64,000 bases of DNA from Pseudomonas entomophila L48 (GCF_000026105.1 NC_008027.1:3114501-3178500), one strand, 5' to 3'; positions 42,857 through 52,420 are shown, numbered from the stretch's first letter. Translations and numbers: made by a program. Notes: generated by a model from the sequence alone, not told the origin.

Positions 42857-44392
42857 TCAGTGCCCTGCCGACGCGGGCCCGGCCTTGGCGGTGAAAGGCG
42901 GCTTGGCCAGCCACACCAACAGGATCAGCCCGGCGAACACCCAGGTCAGCAAGGTGAAATAATCCACCGTCGACATCATGTAGGCCTGACTGTTAAGGAT
43001 CTGCTCCAGTTTCGCAAAACTTTGCGGGCTGGCCCCACCCAACTGCTCCAGGGAATGCCGGGTGGCCGGGTCGAAGGTGCTGATGTGCTCGCTCAGGTAC
43101 GCATGGTGCTGGTCGGCGCGGCGAATCCAGATCCAAGTGGTCAGCGACGCGGCGAAGCTGCCGCCCAACGTGCGCAGGAAGGTGGCCAGCCCCGAACCAT
43201 CGGCGATCTGGTGTGGCGGCAGGTCAGACAGCAGGATGCTCAGGGTCGGCATGAAAAACAGCGCCACACCGATGCCCATGAACAACTGCACCAAGGCGAT
43301 ATGGGTGAAGTCCACCTCGCTGGTGAAACCGGCGCGCATGTAGCAGCTGGTGCCGATGGCCAAGAACGCGATGCCGGCCAGAACGCGCAGGTCGAAGCGG
43401 TGCGCATACTTGCCGACGAAGGGCGACATCAGTACCGGCAACAAGCCGATCGGTGCCACCGCCAGCCCCGCCCAGGTCGCCGTGTAGCCCATCTGCGTCT
43501 GCAACCACTGGGGCAGGATCAGGTTGATGCCGAAGAACCCGGCATAGCCGCCCACCAGCACCAGCGTGCCGATGCGGAAATTGCGGTGCACGAACAAGCG
43601 CAGGTTGACCACCGGGTGGCGGTCGGTCAATTCCCAGATGATGAAGATCGCCAGGAACACCACCGAGATCAACGTGCCGACGACGATGAACGACGACTCG
43701 AACCAGTCCAGGTCGTTGCCCTTGTCCAGCACCACCTGCAACGCGCCGACACCGACGATCAGGGTCAGCAAGCCGATGTAGTCCATCGGCTGGCGGCTGG
43801 TGACCACCGGCCGCGCGCGCATCTGCTGGCGCACCACGGCGGCGGCGAACAGCCCGATGGGAATGTTGATGAAGAAGATCCACGGCCAGCTGTAGCTGTC
43901 GGTGATCCAGCCGCCCAGGATCGGCCCGGCGATCGGCGCCACCACGGTGACCATCGCCAGCAACGCCAGGGCCATGCCTCGCTTCGCGGGTGGGTACACG
44001 GCAATCAGCAGGGTTTGCGTCATCGGGTACAACGGCCCGGCCACCACCCCCTGCAGCACCCGGAAACCAACCAGTTCGGGCATCGACTGGGCGACGCCGC
44101 AGAGGAACGAGGCCAGCACGAACAGCAGCGTGGCCCAGATGAACAGTTTCACCTCGCCGAAACGCCGGCTCAGCCAGCCGGTCAGCGGCAAGGCGATGGC
44201 GTTGCTCACCGCGAACGAGGTGATCACCCAGGTGCCCTGCTCGTAGCTGACCCCCAGGTTGCCGGAGATGGTCGGCAAGGCGACGTTGGCGATGGTGGTG
44301 TCGAGCACCTGCATGAAGGTCGCCAGCGACAGGCCGATGGTGGTCAACAGCAGGCTCGGCGGGGTGAACTGCGCGGGGGCCGCCTGGCTCAT
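42857..44392 (-). CDS. emrB: DHA2-family MFS multidrug exporter (EmrB-like)
   Basis: A 511-residue inner-membrane transporter with 14 predicted helices. The family motif LDTTIANVALPTISGNLG is in helix 1 and the GWLSRRFGEVKLF loop follows helix 2. The antiporter motif GPILGGWITDSYSWPWIFFIN is in helix 5. It would export hydrophobic compounds together with the EmrA adaptor. The ATG overlaps the emrA TGA by 3 bases (ATGA). It is the last gene of the marR-emrA-emrB operon. Confidence 0.9.
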   Translation of the reverse strand: MSQAAPAQFTPPSLLLTTIGLSLATFMQVLDTTIANVALPTISGNLGVSYEQGTWVITSFAVSNAIALPLTGWLSRRFGEVKLFIWATLLFVLASFLCGVAQSMPELVGFRVLQGVVAGPLYPMTQTLLIAVYPPAKRGMALALLAMVTVVAPIAGPILGGWITDSYSWPWIFFINIPIGLFAAAVVRQQMRARPVVTSRQPMDYIGLLTLIVGVGALQVVLDKGNDLDWFESSFIVVGTLISVVFLAIFIIWELTDRHPVVNLRLFVHRNFRIGTLVLVGGYAGFFGINLILPQWLQTQMGYTATWAGLAVAPIGLLPVLMSPFVGKYAHRFDLRVLAGIAFLAIGTSCYMRAGFTSEVDFTHIALVQLFMGIGVALFFMPTLSILLSDLPPHQIADGSGLATFLRTLGGSFAASLTTWIWIRRADQHHAYLSEHISTFDPATRHSLEQLGGASPQSFAKLEQILNSQAYMMSTVDYFTLLTWVFAGLILLVWLAKPPFTAKAGPASAGH

Positions 44393-45582
44393 CGCTGGGC
44401 CGTCTTGCCGGCGGCGCTGTTATCGTGGATCAGCCGGGCGATCAGGTTGTCGGCCTCGACCAGCTGGCGGTCATACACTTGGGTGGTGTAGCTGGCCTGT
44501 TGGGGTGGCTGCTGGGCCAGGGCCGGGCCGCTCTGGTCGTGCAAGTCGACTTCGGCGATGGTCGACAGGCCGATGCGCAGGGGGTGGTCTTTGAGCTGGT
44601 CAGGGTTCAGGTGGATGCGCACCGGCACACGCTGGACGATCTTGATCCAGTTGCCGGTGGCGTTCTGCGCCGGCAGCAGGGCAAAAGCGCTGCCGGTGCC
44701 GGCCCCCAGGCTGTCGACGGTGCCGTTGTACTTCACCTCGCTGCCGTACAGGTCGGCGCTGATCTCCACTGGCTGGCCGATGCGCATGTCGCGCAGCTGG
44801 GTTTCCTTGAAGTTGGCGTCTATCCATACCTCGTCCAGCGGGATCACCGCCATGGTCGCGGTGCCCGGTTGCAGGCGCTGGCCCAGTTGCACCGTGCGCT
44901 TGGCCACGTAGCCGGTGACCGGCGCCACCAGGGTGGTGCGGGCATGGTCGAGGTAGGCCTGGCGCAGGTCGGCGGCGGCGGCCATCACTTCCGGGTGCGA
45001 GGACACCACCGTGTCGTCGACCAGCGCGGTACTGGTGTTGAGTTGCTGGCGCGCGCTGTTGAGCGCGGCCTGGGCGACGGCCAGGTCGTCGCGAGAGTGG
45101 GCGATTTCTTCCTGGGCGATGGCGCCGCTGTCGGCCAGCACCTTGCGTCGGTTGTAGTTCTGCTGGGCCTTCTGCAGCTCGGCCTGGCGGGTTTCCAGCT
45201 GGGCCTTGAGCGAATCGACATTGCTGTACAGCCCGCGCACCTGGCGCACGGTGCGCGCCAGCTTGGCCTCGGCAGCCTGCAGGACCACCTCGCTGTCTGC
45301 CGGGTCGAACTGCAGCAGCACCTGGCCGGCGTGCACCAGGTCGCCGTCATCGGCACCGATGCTGGTGACTGTGCCGGTGATCAGCGGGGTGATCTCCACC
45401 ACGTTGCCATTGACGTAGGCGTCGTCGGTGCTTTCGTGCCAGCGCCCGACCAGGCTGTACCAGGCCCAGGTGCCGGCACCGGCGAGGATCAGCAACAGCA
45501 ACAGGGCGAGCAGCCAGGCCTTGCGCTTGCGTGTGTTGTCAGGCGCGACGGCGGGTGTGGAGGTGTCTGCGGGAGTGGCCAT
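44389..45582 (-). CDS. emrA: EmrA-like HlyD-family adaptor
   Basis: A 397-residue inner-membrane-anchored periplasmic protein. A cytosolic N-terminal tail and one helix (about 25-48) come first, then a lipoyl half-motif (VEITPLITGTVTSIGADDGD), a long alpha-hairpin (about 95-205), and the second lipoyl half (TTLVAPVTGYVAKRTVQLGQ). The beta-barrel domain starts at VWIDANFKETQL. It bridges EmrB to an outer-membrane channel, which is not encoded here. It follows marR after 30 bases. Confidence 0.9.
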   Translation of the reverse strand: MATPADTSTPAVAPDNTRKRKAWLLALLLLLILAGAGTWAWYSLVGRWHESTDDAYVNGNVVEITPLITGTVTSIGADDGDLVHAGQVLLQFDPADSEVVLQAAEAKLARTVRQVRGLYSNVDSLKAQLETRQAELQKAQQNYNRRKVLADSGAIAQEEIAHSRDDLAVAQAALNSARQQLNTSTALVDDTVVSSHPEVMAAAADLRQAYLDHARTTLVAPVTGYVAKRTVQLGQRLQPGTATMAVIPLDEVWIDANFKETQLRDMRIGQPVEISADLYGSEVKYNGTVDSLGAGTGSAFALLPAQNATGNWIKIVQRVPVRIHLNPDQLKDHPLRIGLSTIAEVDLHDQSGPALAQQPPQQASYTTQVYDRQLVEADNLIARLIHDNSAAGKTAQR

Positions 45583-45612
45583 GGCGGTACCTTGGAGAAT
45601 GCGTGACAGGGA

Positions 45613-46086
45613 TCAACGATCGCCGAAGCGGCGGATCGTCAGGGGGTCGCCGGCACTGATCAACACCTTGGCCAGCAAGCCTTCGAGGGTCTTGAGTTCT
45701 TCGGGCTGCAGCACCCCGACCAACTCGTTCATCGCCGCCGCGCCCACCTGCGGCAGGCGGTCGGCCAGGCGCTGGCCGTCGGCGGTCAGGGCCAGGCGCA
45801 CCTGGCGACGGTCGTCCGCGCAGCGATGGCGCAGGATCAGGCCCTTCTGCTCGAGGCGGTCGAGCATGCGGGTCATCGAGCCGCTGTCCAGGCCCAGGTA
45901 GCGGCACAGTTCTGCGGGGGTATCGACCTGGTACTGGGTAACGATGATCAGCACCTTGAACTGCGCGGCGGTGACGCCGTCGGCTTCGAGGTGCCAGTCG
46001 AGGATGCGATCCTTCAGCAGCGCCGCACGACCCAGCAGCATGCCGATGGTGCAGGTCTGGAAATTATCCGGGGTGAAATGGGACAT
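45613..46086 (-). CDS. MarR-family transcriptional regulator
   Basis: A 157-residue dimeric winged-helix repressor. The recognition region QYQVDTPAELCRYLGLDSGSMTRMLDRLEQKGLI is followed by the wing RHRCADDRRQVRLALTADG and C-terminal dimerisation helices. It is the first gene of an operon with emrA and emrB, and a perfect palindrome in the promoter is its obvious operator, giving derepression of the pump by ligand. It resembles EmrR/MprA in role. Confidence 0.9.
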   Translation of the reverse strand: MSHFTPDNFQTCTIGMLLGRAALLKDRILDWHLEADGVTAAQFKVLIIVTQYQVDTPAELCRYLGLDSGSMTRMLDRLEQKGLILRHRCADDRRQVRLALTADGQRLADRLPQVGAAAMNELVGVLQPEELKTLEGLLAKVLISAGDPLTIRRFGDR

Positions 46087-46115
46087 CGGGGGTCTGCTCG
46101 GGCAATTGTATGAAA

Positions 46116-46144
46116 ATATTACTGCCTAGGCAGTGAATGTCAAA
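46116..46144 (-). promoter_or_regulatory. marR-emrAB promoter with perfect palindromic operator
   Basis: On the minus strand TTGACA (46144-46139), 17 bases, TAATAT (46121-46116), close to ideal sigma-70. ACTGCCTAGGCAGT (46121-46134), a perfect 14-bp palindrome, fills the spacer. The remainder of the 387-base gap to the FecR gene holds a BIME and an upstream region with a weak Fur-like word. Confidence 0.75.
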
Positions 46145-46210
46145 GCCTTGATTAGCTGGCTAACAAAAAATTCATGGATGGAGCAAAAACCACGGCTTTG
46201 ACGCGGCTTC

Positions 46211-46294
46211 TGTAGGAGCGGCTTCAGCCGCGATCACCTGCGAAGCGGGTGCCAGAAACCGCGTTGCCTTCATCGCGGCTGAAGCCGCTCCTAC
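46211..46294. repeat. BIME: inverted REP pair between marR and fecR-like gene
   Basis: TGTAGGAGCGGCTTCAGCCG and its inverse ending GCCGCTCCTAC, with CACCTGCGAAGCGGGTG inside. It lies in a divergent intergenic region. Confidence 0.85.
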
Positions 46295-46400
46295 GCCCGC
46301 AACCCCAACCCGTTCACCGTCCTCGGACTCGACCTCGCTGATCGCCCGCCCCTGGCCCAGATACGACCCATCCTCATATGCGACGATTTTTCCTACAATT

Positions 46401-46415
46401 GATAGTCATTCGCCA
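46401..46415. promoter_or_regulatory. Weak Fur-box-like sequence upstream of the FecR-like gene
   Basis: TGATAGTCATTCGCC agrees with about 10 of 14 informative positions of the 7-1-7 Fur consensus TGATAAT-N-ATTATCA. It is consistent with iron control of a FecR-type gene but weak on its own. Confidence 0.25.
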
Positions 46416-46473
46416 TTAACACGTTCTCGACAGGCCCGCCCGGAGGTAGAATGCCGCAAAACCGGGAGCCGCA

Positions 46474-47481
46474 ATGAACCAGGACCGCCACATTCCCAGC
46501 GAAGACGATGCCATCACCGATGCCGCCGCGCACTGGTGCATGCGCCTGCACGCCGACGATTGCACGGCGCTCGAGCGCCAGGCGTTCAGCCAGTGGCTGG
46601 CCGCCGACCCACGGCATGCCGAGGAATACCAGGCGATGCTGGAGATCTGGCAGACCGCTGATCTGCTGCCGCGCACGGCCACGGTCGTCGAGCTCAAGCC
46701 CTCGAGACCACGGCAGGCGCCAGCGCGCCATTGGCGCCCTTTCGCCTCCGCGGCGGCAATTGCCCTGCTCGCCCTGCCCCTGGCCGGCTGGGTTGGCTGG
46801 GAGCAAGGCTGGCTACCCAATAGCTACCAGCACTTCGAAACCACCGGCCAGTTGCAGCAGGTGCGCCTGAGCGACGGCAGCAGCGTCGAGCTGAACCTGC
46901 ACAGCGAACTGCGCTACCTGAACTTCAAGGACGAGCGCCGTGCCACCCTGGTCAAGGGCGAGGCATTCTTCAAGGTCGCGCACGACAGCAGCCACCCGTT
47001 CATCGTCCGCGCCGGCAACGGCCAGACCCGAGTGACCGGCACCCAGTTCAACGTGTGGAAGTACGAGGATCAGGTCAAGGTGACCCTGGTGGAAGGTTCG
47101 GTGCTGGTGAGCAGTGCCGGCAACGCTGGTGGCTACCGGCTTGGCCCGGGCATGCAGGCCAGCTACGACAAGGGCGATTTCGAGCCCCAGCTGGCCCAGA
47201 GCGACGACTACGGCAACAACCTGGCCTGGCGCAACGGCAAGCTGGTGCTGGACAACCTGAGCCTTGCCCAGGCGCTGCCGCTGATCAACCGCTACCTCGA
47301 CAAGCCGCTGCTGCTGGCTGACGACAGCACCGCTGGCATTCGCATCAGCGGTATCTACAGCACCACGGAAGTCGAACGCCTGGTCGACACCCTGCCCAAG
47401 GTGCTGCCGATCTACCTCACTCGCAGCAAGGACGGCAGCACCGTCCTCAACCGCATCGTCCCGGTCCCCAGCCGCAGCTGA
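46474..47481 (+). CDS. FecR-like anti-sigma factor / transmembrane sensor (orphan)
   Basis: A 335-residue inner-membrane regulator. The cytosolic N-terminal anti-sigma segment (DUF4880-like: AAAHWCMRLHADDCTALERQ then FSQWLAADPRHAEEYQAM) is followed by one helix (about 88-108), the periplasmic FecR domain (ELRYLNFKDERRATLVKGEAFF, PFIVRAGNGQTRVTGTQFNV) and a C-terminal secretin/STN-like signalling domain (LDNLSLAQALPLINRYLDK). Such proteins hold an ECF sigma factor and respond to a TonB-dependent receptor. Neither partner is adjacent here: upstream is marR and downstream a convergent transporter. The gene looks intact. Confidence 0.88.
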   Translation: MNQDRHIPSEDDAITDAAAHWCMRLHADDCTALERQAFSQWLAADPRHAEEYQAMLEIWQTADLLPRTATVVELKPSRPRQAPARHWRPFASAAAIALLALPLAGWVGWEQGWLPNSYQHFETTGQLQQVRLSDGSSVELNLHSELRYLNFKDERRATLVKGEAFFKVAHDSSHPFIVRAGNGQTRVTGTQFNVWKYEDQVKVTLVEGSVLVSSAGNAGGYRLGPGMQASYDKGDFEPQLAQSDDYGNNLAWRNGKLVLDNLSLAQALPLINRYLDKPLLLADDSTAGIRISGIYSTTEVERLVDTLPKVLPIYLTRSKDGSTVLNRIVPVPSRS

Positions 47482-47490
47482 GGCCCTGCT

Positions 47491-48810
47491 TCAGAGGATC
47501 ATCGCAGCCAGCCAGCCGAAGGCCAGCAATGGCAGGTTGTAGTGGATGAAGGTGGGCACCACGGTGTCCCAGATATGGTGATGCTGGCCATCCACGTTAA
47601 GGCCTGCGGTCGGCCCCAACGTCGTATCCGAAGCGGGTGAACCAGCGTCGCCCAACGCACCCGCAGTACCAACGATACACACGATGGCGAGCGGGTCGAA
47701 CCCCAACTGGACACACAGTGGCACGAAGATCGTGGCCAGGATGGGCACGGTCGAGAACGACGACCCAATGCCCATGGTCACCAACAAGCCGACCAGCAGC
47801 ATCAACAGCGCCCCGACGCCCTTGCTGTGCCCGATCCATTGCGCCGCAGCCGAGACCAGCATCTTCACCTCGCCCGTGGCCTTCAGCACCTCGGCGAACC
47901 CTGCCGCGGCAATCATGATGAAGCCAATCATCGCCATCATCTTCATGCCTTCGGTGAAGACGTCGTCGCTGTCCTTCCAGCGCACGATGCCCGACAGGGT
48001 GAAGATCAGGAATCCGACCATCGAGCCGATGATCATCGACGACAACCACAATTGCACGACGAATGCCGCGGCCACGGCGAAGACAGCGACCAGCAAGGTC
48101 TTCGGGTTGTAGCTTACTTCGACCTGTTCGACCTGCTCGATTCGCGCCAGGTCGTAGTCACGCTTCTTGCGATAGCTGAAGAACACCGCCAGCAGCAATC
48201 CCACCACCATGCCGGCTGCCGGAATGGCCATCGCCCGGCTGACATTGATACCGCTCACGTCAACCCCTGCACGGCTGACGTTGGCCAGCAGGATTTCATT
48301 GAGGAAGATGTTGCCGAACCCCACCGGAAGGAACATGTACGGCGTGACCAGGCCAAAGGTGATCACACAGGCGATCAGCCGTCGATCGATACGCAGGCGA
48401 GTCAACACATACAGAAGCGGTGGCAGGAGCATGGGAATGAAAGCGATGTGAATCGGCAACAGGTTCTGCGAACAAATGGAGACGAGCAGGATCAAGTAGA
48501 TCAGTGCCCACTTGACCCGGCCTCCCTCCGCGCGACCCTGGTGGTTCACCATCGCCAGCGCGCGGTCCGCCAAGGCATGGGCCAGCCCGGACTTGGCAAT
48601 GGCCACAGCGAACGCTCCCAGCAACGCGTATGACAGTGCCACCGTGGCGCCACCACCCAGGCCACCATTGAAAGCTACAAGCGTTCCCTCAACACCCAGT
48701 CCACCGACCAGCCCCCCCGCCAAGGCGCCGATGGTCAGCGCAATGACGACATGCACGCGGCAGAGACTCAGGACCAGCATGAGCCCGACCGCGGCGATAA
48801 CAGCATTCAT
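47491..48810 (-). CDS. Na+/H+ antiporter-family transporter (NhaC/YuiF-like)
   Basis: A 439-residue inner-membrane protein with about 11-12 helices. It has the family features [28 protein letters not shown] near the N-terminus and, near the C-terminus, [19 protein letters not shown] followed by [17 protein letters not shown], the substrate/ion site stretch. Proteins of this type are annotated as Na+/H+ antiporters, but some may carry amino acids. ATG at 48810 has GAGG 10 bases upstream. A TTG at 48819 is too close to that site. It is convergent with the FecR-like gene. Confidence 0.82.
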   Translation of the reverse strand: MNAVIAAVGLMLVLSLCRVHVVIALTIGALAGGLVGGLGVEGTLVAFNGGLGGGATVALSYALLGAFAVAIAKSGLAHALADRALAMVNHQGRAEGGRVKWALIYLILLVSICSQNLLPIHIAFIPMLLPPLLYVLTRLRIDRRLIACVITFGLVTPYMFLPVGFGNIFLNEILLANVSRAGVDVSGINVSRAMAIPAAGMVVGLLLAVFFSYRKKRDYDLARIEQVEQVEVSYNPKTLLVAVFAVAAAFVVQLWLSSMIIGSMVGFLIFTLSGIVRWKDSDDVFTEGMKMMAMIGFIMIAAAGFAEVLKATGEVKMLVSAAAQWIGHSKGVGALLMLLVGLLVTMGIGSSFSTVPILATIFVPLCVQLGFDPLAIVCIVGTAGALGDAGSPASDTTLGPTAGLNVDGQHHHIWDTVVPTFIHYNLPLLAFGWLAAMIL

Positions 48811-48995
48811 GGTATGCAAACCTCTTTACTACAGACAAAAAGTGGGTATTCCGGCAGCAAGCGGCGGCCAGACCCAGGCATGTTGTATGAAAGGCGCACA
48901 CTCTGAAGCACGAATTAACAGAAGTCAAAGGCGTCTGTTTCGCGCCATGGCGTAGGAATAGGTCCAGGCCTTACACTTTAAATTGAACGTTTGAA

Positions 48996-49022
48996 TAAAG
49001 AAAAAACTTACCCCGCCGATAC
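48996..49022 (+). promoter_or_regulatory. FliA (sigma-28) promoter of the chemoreceptor
   Basis: TAAAGAAA, 11 bases, GCCGATAC matches the flagellar consensus TAAAGTTT-N11-GCCGATAA at 13 of 16 positions, about 40 bases before the ATG. Confidence 0.65.
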
Positions 49023-49061
49023 AGCCTGCAGCATCAAACCTATTAGAACGGAATTGCCCCA

Positions 49062-51209
49062 ATGCCTTCGCTGCGACAACTCTCGATTCAATGGAAGATC
49101 ACCCTGCTGGCAGGCCTGTGCCTGGCGGCTATCGTCACTCTGCTGGTCGGCCTTTCGCTGTACCGCATGGACCACAGTTCGGACCTGGTCAAGGCCAGCA
49201 GCATGAAGATGCTCACCGAGGCGGCCCAGTCGCGCATCGAGTCCCAGGGCGAAGTGCAGGCCCTTAACATTCGCCGCCAGTTCATGGACGCCTACCAGTA
49301 CGGCGCCGGCTTCGCCCGCCAGGTGCTGTTCCTGCGCGAGCAGGCGGAAAAGCGCTTCCTCGACGCCTACGACCTGCGCCAGGACATGACCGCCCAGGTG
49401 CGCGCGGCCCTGCAGGCCAACCCCGACCTGCTGGGGCTGTCGCTGGTGTTCGAGCCGGGTGCGCTGGACGGCAAGGACAAGCTGTTCGCCGGCCAGAGCG
49501 AGCTGGGCAGCAACGAAACCGGGCGTTTTGCCCTGTACTGGTCGCAGCCCCGTGCCGGCCAGTTGACCTCGATGGCCCTGCCCGAGCACGACATGGCCAA
49601 CACCGAGATCGGCCCCAGCGGCCAGCCGGCCAACACCTGGTGGGTGTGCCCGCGCAGCAGCGGCCAGGTCTGCGTGGTGGAGCCGTACTTCTATGACATC
49701 GACGGCCAGCGCGTGCTGATGACCAGCATCGTCTTCCCGCTCAAGGCCAACGGTAAAGTGATCGCCACGCTGTCCATCGACATCAACCTCAACAGCCTGC
49801 AGGCCCTCAGCCAGACAGCCAGCCGCAGCCTGTACGAAGGCCGCACCACGGTCGGCATCCTCAGCCCGGTCGGTTTGCTGGCCGGCTACAGCGCCGACGC
49901 CACCAAGCTGGCCCAGCGCTTTGACCAGGTTGACCGCGCCCAGGGCGCCGAGATGGTACGCAAGCTCGGTGAAGGCAAACTGCAGATCCTCCACGACCAG
50001 CAACGCCTGAAAGTACTGGCCGCATTCGAGCCGATCCCTGGCGGCAAGCCCTGGGGCGTGCTGCTCGACGTCCCGGAAAGCGCCCTCACCGGCCCGGCCG
50101 AAACCCTCAAGGTGGAACTCGACGCCCTCAACACCAGCGGCACCCTGCTGGAGCTGGGCCTGGGCCTGGCCGCCGCCATCGCCGGCCTGCTGCTAGTGTG
50201 GCTGATGGCCCGTGGCGTGACCCGGCCGATCCTCGGCGTGGCGAGCATGCTCAAGGATATCGCCAGCGGTGAAGGTGACCTGACCCGCCGCCTGCAGTAC
50301 GCCAAGCAGGACGAACTGGGCGAGCTGGCCGGCTGGTTCAACCGTTTCCTCGACAAGCTGCAACCGACCATCGCCGAGGTAAAGCGCTCGGTGCAGGCCG
50401 CCCGTGGCACCGCCGACCAGTCGGCGGCCATCGCCGCCGAGACCAGCGCCGGCATGGAACAGCAATACCGCCAGGTCGACCAGGTGGCCACCGCCTCCCA
50501 TGAAATGAGCGCCACCGCCCAGGACGTCGCCCGCAGTGCCGCCCAGGCCGCCCAGGCCGCGCGCGAGGCCGACCAGGCCACCCGCGAAGGCCTGGCGGTG
50601 ATCGACCGCACCACCACCAGCATCGACACCCTGGCCGCCGACATGAGCAGCGCCATGGCCCAGGTCGAAGGGTTGGCGCAGAACAGCGAGAAGATCGGTT
50701 CGGTGCTGGAGGTGATCCGCTCGATCGCCGAGCAGACCAACCTGCTGGCGCTAAACGCCGCCATCGAGGCCGCCCGCGCCGGTGAAGCCGGCCGTGGCTT
50801 CGCGGTGGTCGCCGACGAAGTGCGCAACCTGGCCCGCCGCACCCAGGAATCGGTGGAGGAAACCCGCCAGGTGATCGAAGCCCTGCAGGCCGGCACCCAG
50901 GTAGTGGTGGGCGCCATGGACAGCAGCCATCGCCAGGCCCAGGGCGGTGTCGAACAGGTCGGCCAAGCCGTCACCGCGCTGCAACGCATCGGCCAGGCCG
51001 TGACGGTGATCACCGACATGAACCTGCAGATCGCCAGCGCCGCGGAAGAGCAAAGCGCGGTGGCCGAGGAAATCAACAGCAACGTCGCCACCATCCGCGA
51101 CGTCACCGAGTCGCTGTCGGGGCAGGCCAACGAATCGGCGCGGGTCAGCCAGTCGCTCAACAGCCTGGCCAACCAGCAGCAAGGCTTGATGGACCAGTTC
51201 CGCGTCTAA
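49062..51209 (+). CDS. Methyl-accepting chemotaxis protein with large Cache-type sensor
   Basis: A 715-residue inner-membrane chemoreceptor. Helix 1 (about 13-34) is followed by a periplasmic sensor of about 325 residues in a double-Cache-like layout ([15 protein letters not shown], then [24 protein letters not shown] and [11 protein letters not shown]), with two cysteines close together. Helix 2 (about 363-386), HAMP (about 387-440) and the signalling domain with the conserved hairpin [20 protein letters not shown] complete it. It ends in QFRV without a CheR-tethering pentapeptide. A sigma-28 promoter places it in the motility regulon. The ligand is unknown. Confidence 0.92.
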   Translation: MPSLRQLSIQWKITLLAGLCLAAIVTLLVGLSLYRMDHSSDLVKASSMKMLTEAAQSRIESQGEVQALNIRRQFMDAYQYGAGFARQVLFLREQAEKRFLDAYDLRQDMTAQVRAALQANPDLLGLSLVFEPGALDGKDKLFAGQSELGSNETGRFALYWSQPRAGQLTSMALPEHDMANTEIGPSGQPANTWWVCPRSSGQVCVVEPYFYDIDGQRVLMTSIVFPLKANGKVIATLSIDINLNSLQALSQTASRSLYEGRTTVGILSPVGLLAGYSADATKLAQRFDQVDRAQGAEMVRKLGEGKLQILHDQQRLKVLAAFEPIPGGKPWGVLLDVPESALTGPAETLKVELDALNTSGTLLELGLGLAAAIAGLLLVWLMARGVTRPILGVASMLKDIASGEGDLTRRLQYAKQDELGELAGWFNRFLDKLQPTIAEVKRSVQAARGTADQSAAIAAETSAGMEQQYRQVDQVATASHEMSATAQDVARSAAQAAQAAREADQATREGLAVIDRTTTSIDTLAADMSSAMAQVEGLAQNSEKIGSVLEVIRSIAEQTNLLALNAAIEAARAGEAGRGFAVVADEVRNLARRTQESVEETRQVIEALQAGTQVVVGAMDSSHRQAQGGVEQVGQAVTALQRIGQAVTVITDMNLQIASAAEEQSAVAEEINSNVATIRDVTESLSGQANESARVSQSLNSLANQQQGLMDQFRV

Positions 51210-51237
51210 CCCTCACCCCTTGGCAGGCTGGCCCCCC

Positions 51238-51262
51238 TGTAGGAGCCAGCCTTGCTGGCGAA
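51238..51262. repeat. Single REP element
   Basis: TGTAGGAGCCAGCCTTGCTG followed by GCGAA, after the chemoreceptor stop and before the convergent recombinase. Confidence 0.8.
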
Positions 51263-51292
51263 CACCAGCAAAGCCGGTGCCAGAACTGCCCC

Positions 51293-52207
51293 TCAATAGT
51301 CGAACCGCTCCACCGCCCGCCGCCGCTCATTGTCATCCCGCCGGTCGTACCCCGCCGTGGTCTGGATGTTGGCGTGGTGCGCCAGCTTCTGGGCGATCGA
51401 CAGGTCGTGTTCCTCGATCACCCGGGTGATGAACGCGCGGCGAAAATCATGGGGCATGATCTTCGCCCCCACCTGCGCCCCACGCTGGCGTGCGATGTAG
51501 TAGATGGCGTGCTTGGTAATTCGTGCACGGGTGATGTGGCTGCCCCGTCGAATACGGTTGAACAAGAACGCATCGTCGCACTCCCCCGCCGGCAGGTGCT
51601 GGCGGCGCAGGTCGAGCCAGGCCTGCAGCTTGTCGAACGCCCAGCCCGGGGCGTACTTGATCAGTTCGCGATTGCCCTTGCCCAGCACCTGCACGCTGCG
51701 CTCGTCGAAGTCGACCTGGTCCAGGTTCACATCCACCGATTCCGACTTGCGCATGCCGGTGCCATACAGCAGCGCCAGGATCGCCGCATCGCGCACGCCC
51801 TGCGGTCGCGGGTCGGCAGCACAGACATCCATCAGTTCACGAATCAGGCTGCGCCGCAAATTGCGCCCTGCCGGCAGGCGACTGCCGCTGGCCGGCTTGA
51901 TTTCACGGATCTTCAGCAGATGCTCGTGCTCGACCAAGCCCTGGCGCCAAGCCTCGTTCATGACCCCGCGCACCGCGTTCACATACAGCGAGGAAGTATT
52001 CGGGGCATAGCCATCCGTGCGCAGGGCCGCCACCAGGGCGATCACATGGCCGGGCTCGAGATGGTGCCAGGGCACATCGGCGATATCGCAATCGACGAAA
52101 CCCAGGCGATCGGCGGCATCCTGGAGGATGTAGCGCATGGTCAACTGGCTGGACGGCGCCAGGCGGGCGAGGTACTGCAGCAGCGGGTTGCGCAGGAGGT
52201 CGGTCAC
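51293..52207 (-). CDS. Tyrosine recombinase (site-specific integrase), solitary
   Basis: A 304-residue XerC/D-like recombinase. The N-terminal SAM-like domain (about 1-100) is followed by the catalytic domain with R in GTGMRKSESVD, HxxR in PHDFRRAFITR, the second-box His in LAHHANIQTT, and nucleophile Y287 in TAGYDRR. All catalytic residues are present. The start is taken as GTG at 52207, with AGGATT about 8 bases upstream; no ATG fits. No other phage or mobile-element genes, direct-repeat attachment sites or tRNA are seen, so it is not evidently part of a mobile element. The base composition is like its neighbours, which suggests long residence. Confidence 0.85.
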   Translation of the reverse strand: MTDLLRNPLLQYLARLAPSSQLTMRYILQDAADRLGFVDCDIADVPWHHLEPGHVIALVAALRTDGYAPNTSSLYVNAVRGVMNEAWRQGLVEHEHLLKIREIKPASGSRLPAGRNLRRSLIRELMDVCAADPRPQGVRDAAILALLYGTGMRKSESVDVNLDQVDFDERSVQVLGKGNRELIKYAPGWAFDKLQAWLDLRRQHLPAGECDDAFLFNRIRRGSHITRARITKHAIYYIARQRGAQVGAKIMPHDFRRAFITRVIEEHDLSIAQKLAHHANIQTTAGYDRRDDNERRRAVERFDY

Positions 52208-52284
52208 AACGGGAATCCTGTAGCGGAGCTTCGGCGCGGGAAGGCAGCGTAAAGCAAAAACAAGTCTCAATGACCACGATGGAA

Positions 52285-52327
52285 GTCAATATGACAACAA
52301 AATCGCAAGGTCATTATGACAACAAAA
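52285..52327 (+). promoter_or_regulatory. Twin palindromic operator upstream of nnrS
   Basis: GTCAATATGACAACAAAA (52285-52302) and GTCATTATGACAACAAAA (52310-52327) are identical at 17 of 18 positions and 25 bases apart. Each begins with GTCA-N3-TGAC, which also fits GT-N7-AC, the word bound by NorR-type nitric oxide regulators. A candidate promoter (ATGACA 52316-52321, 18 bases, TGATAT 52340-52345) overlaps the second copy. Confidence 0.6.
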
Positions 52328-52420
52328 CTGCCATCATCTTGATATTCAAGGGTTTCAGCGATGGCACGAATCGTGATGGTACCCCATTCACTTACGCTGA
52401 TCGAACCAAGGCGCTTGCTC

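Noticed and set aside
46297..46473. A possible degenerate ECF sigma gene upstream of the FecR-like gene
   Set aside because: The short frame there (reading NPFTVLGLDLADRPPL and so on) ends quickly and shows no sigma-2 or sigma-4 motif.
51293..52207. The tyrosine recombinase as evidence of a prophage or integrative element
   Set aside because: No structural, lysis, replication or excision genes, no att repeats, no tRNA and no shift in base composition around it.
52338..52350. CTTGATATTCAAG palindrome before nnrS as an ANR/DNR box
   Set aside because: The half-sites TTGA and TCAA are separated by 3 bases instead of the TTGAT-N4-ATCAA layout, so spacing does not fit.
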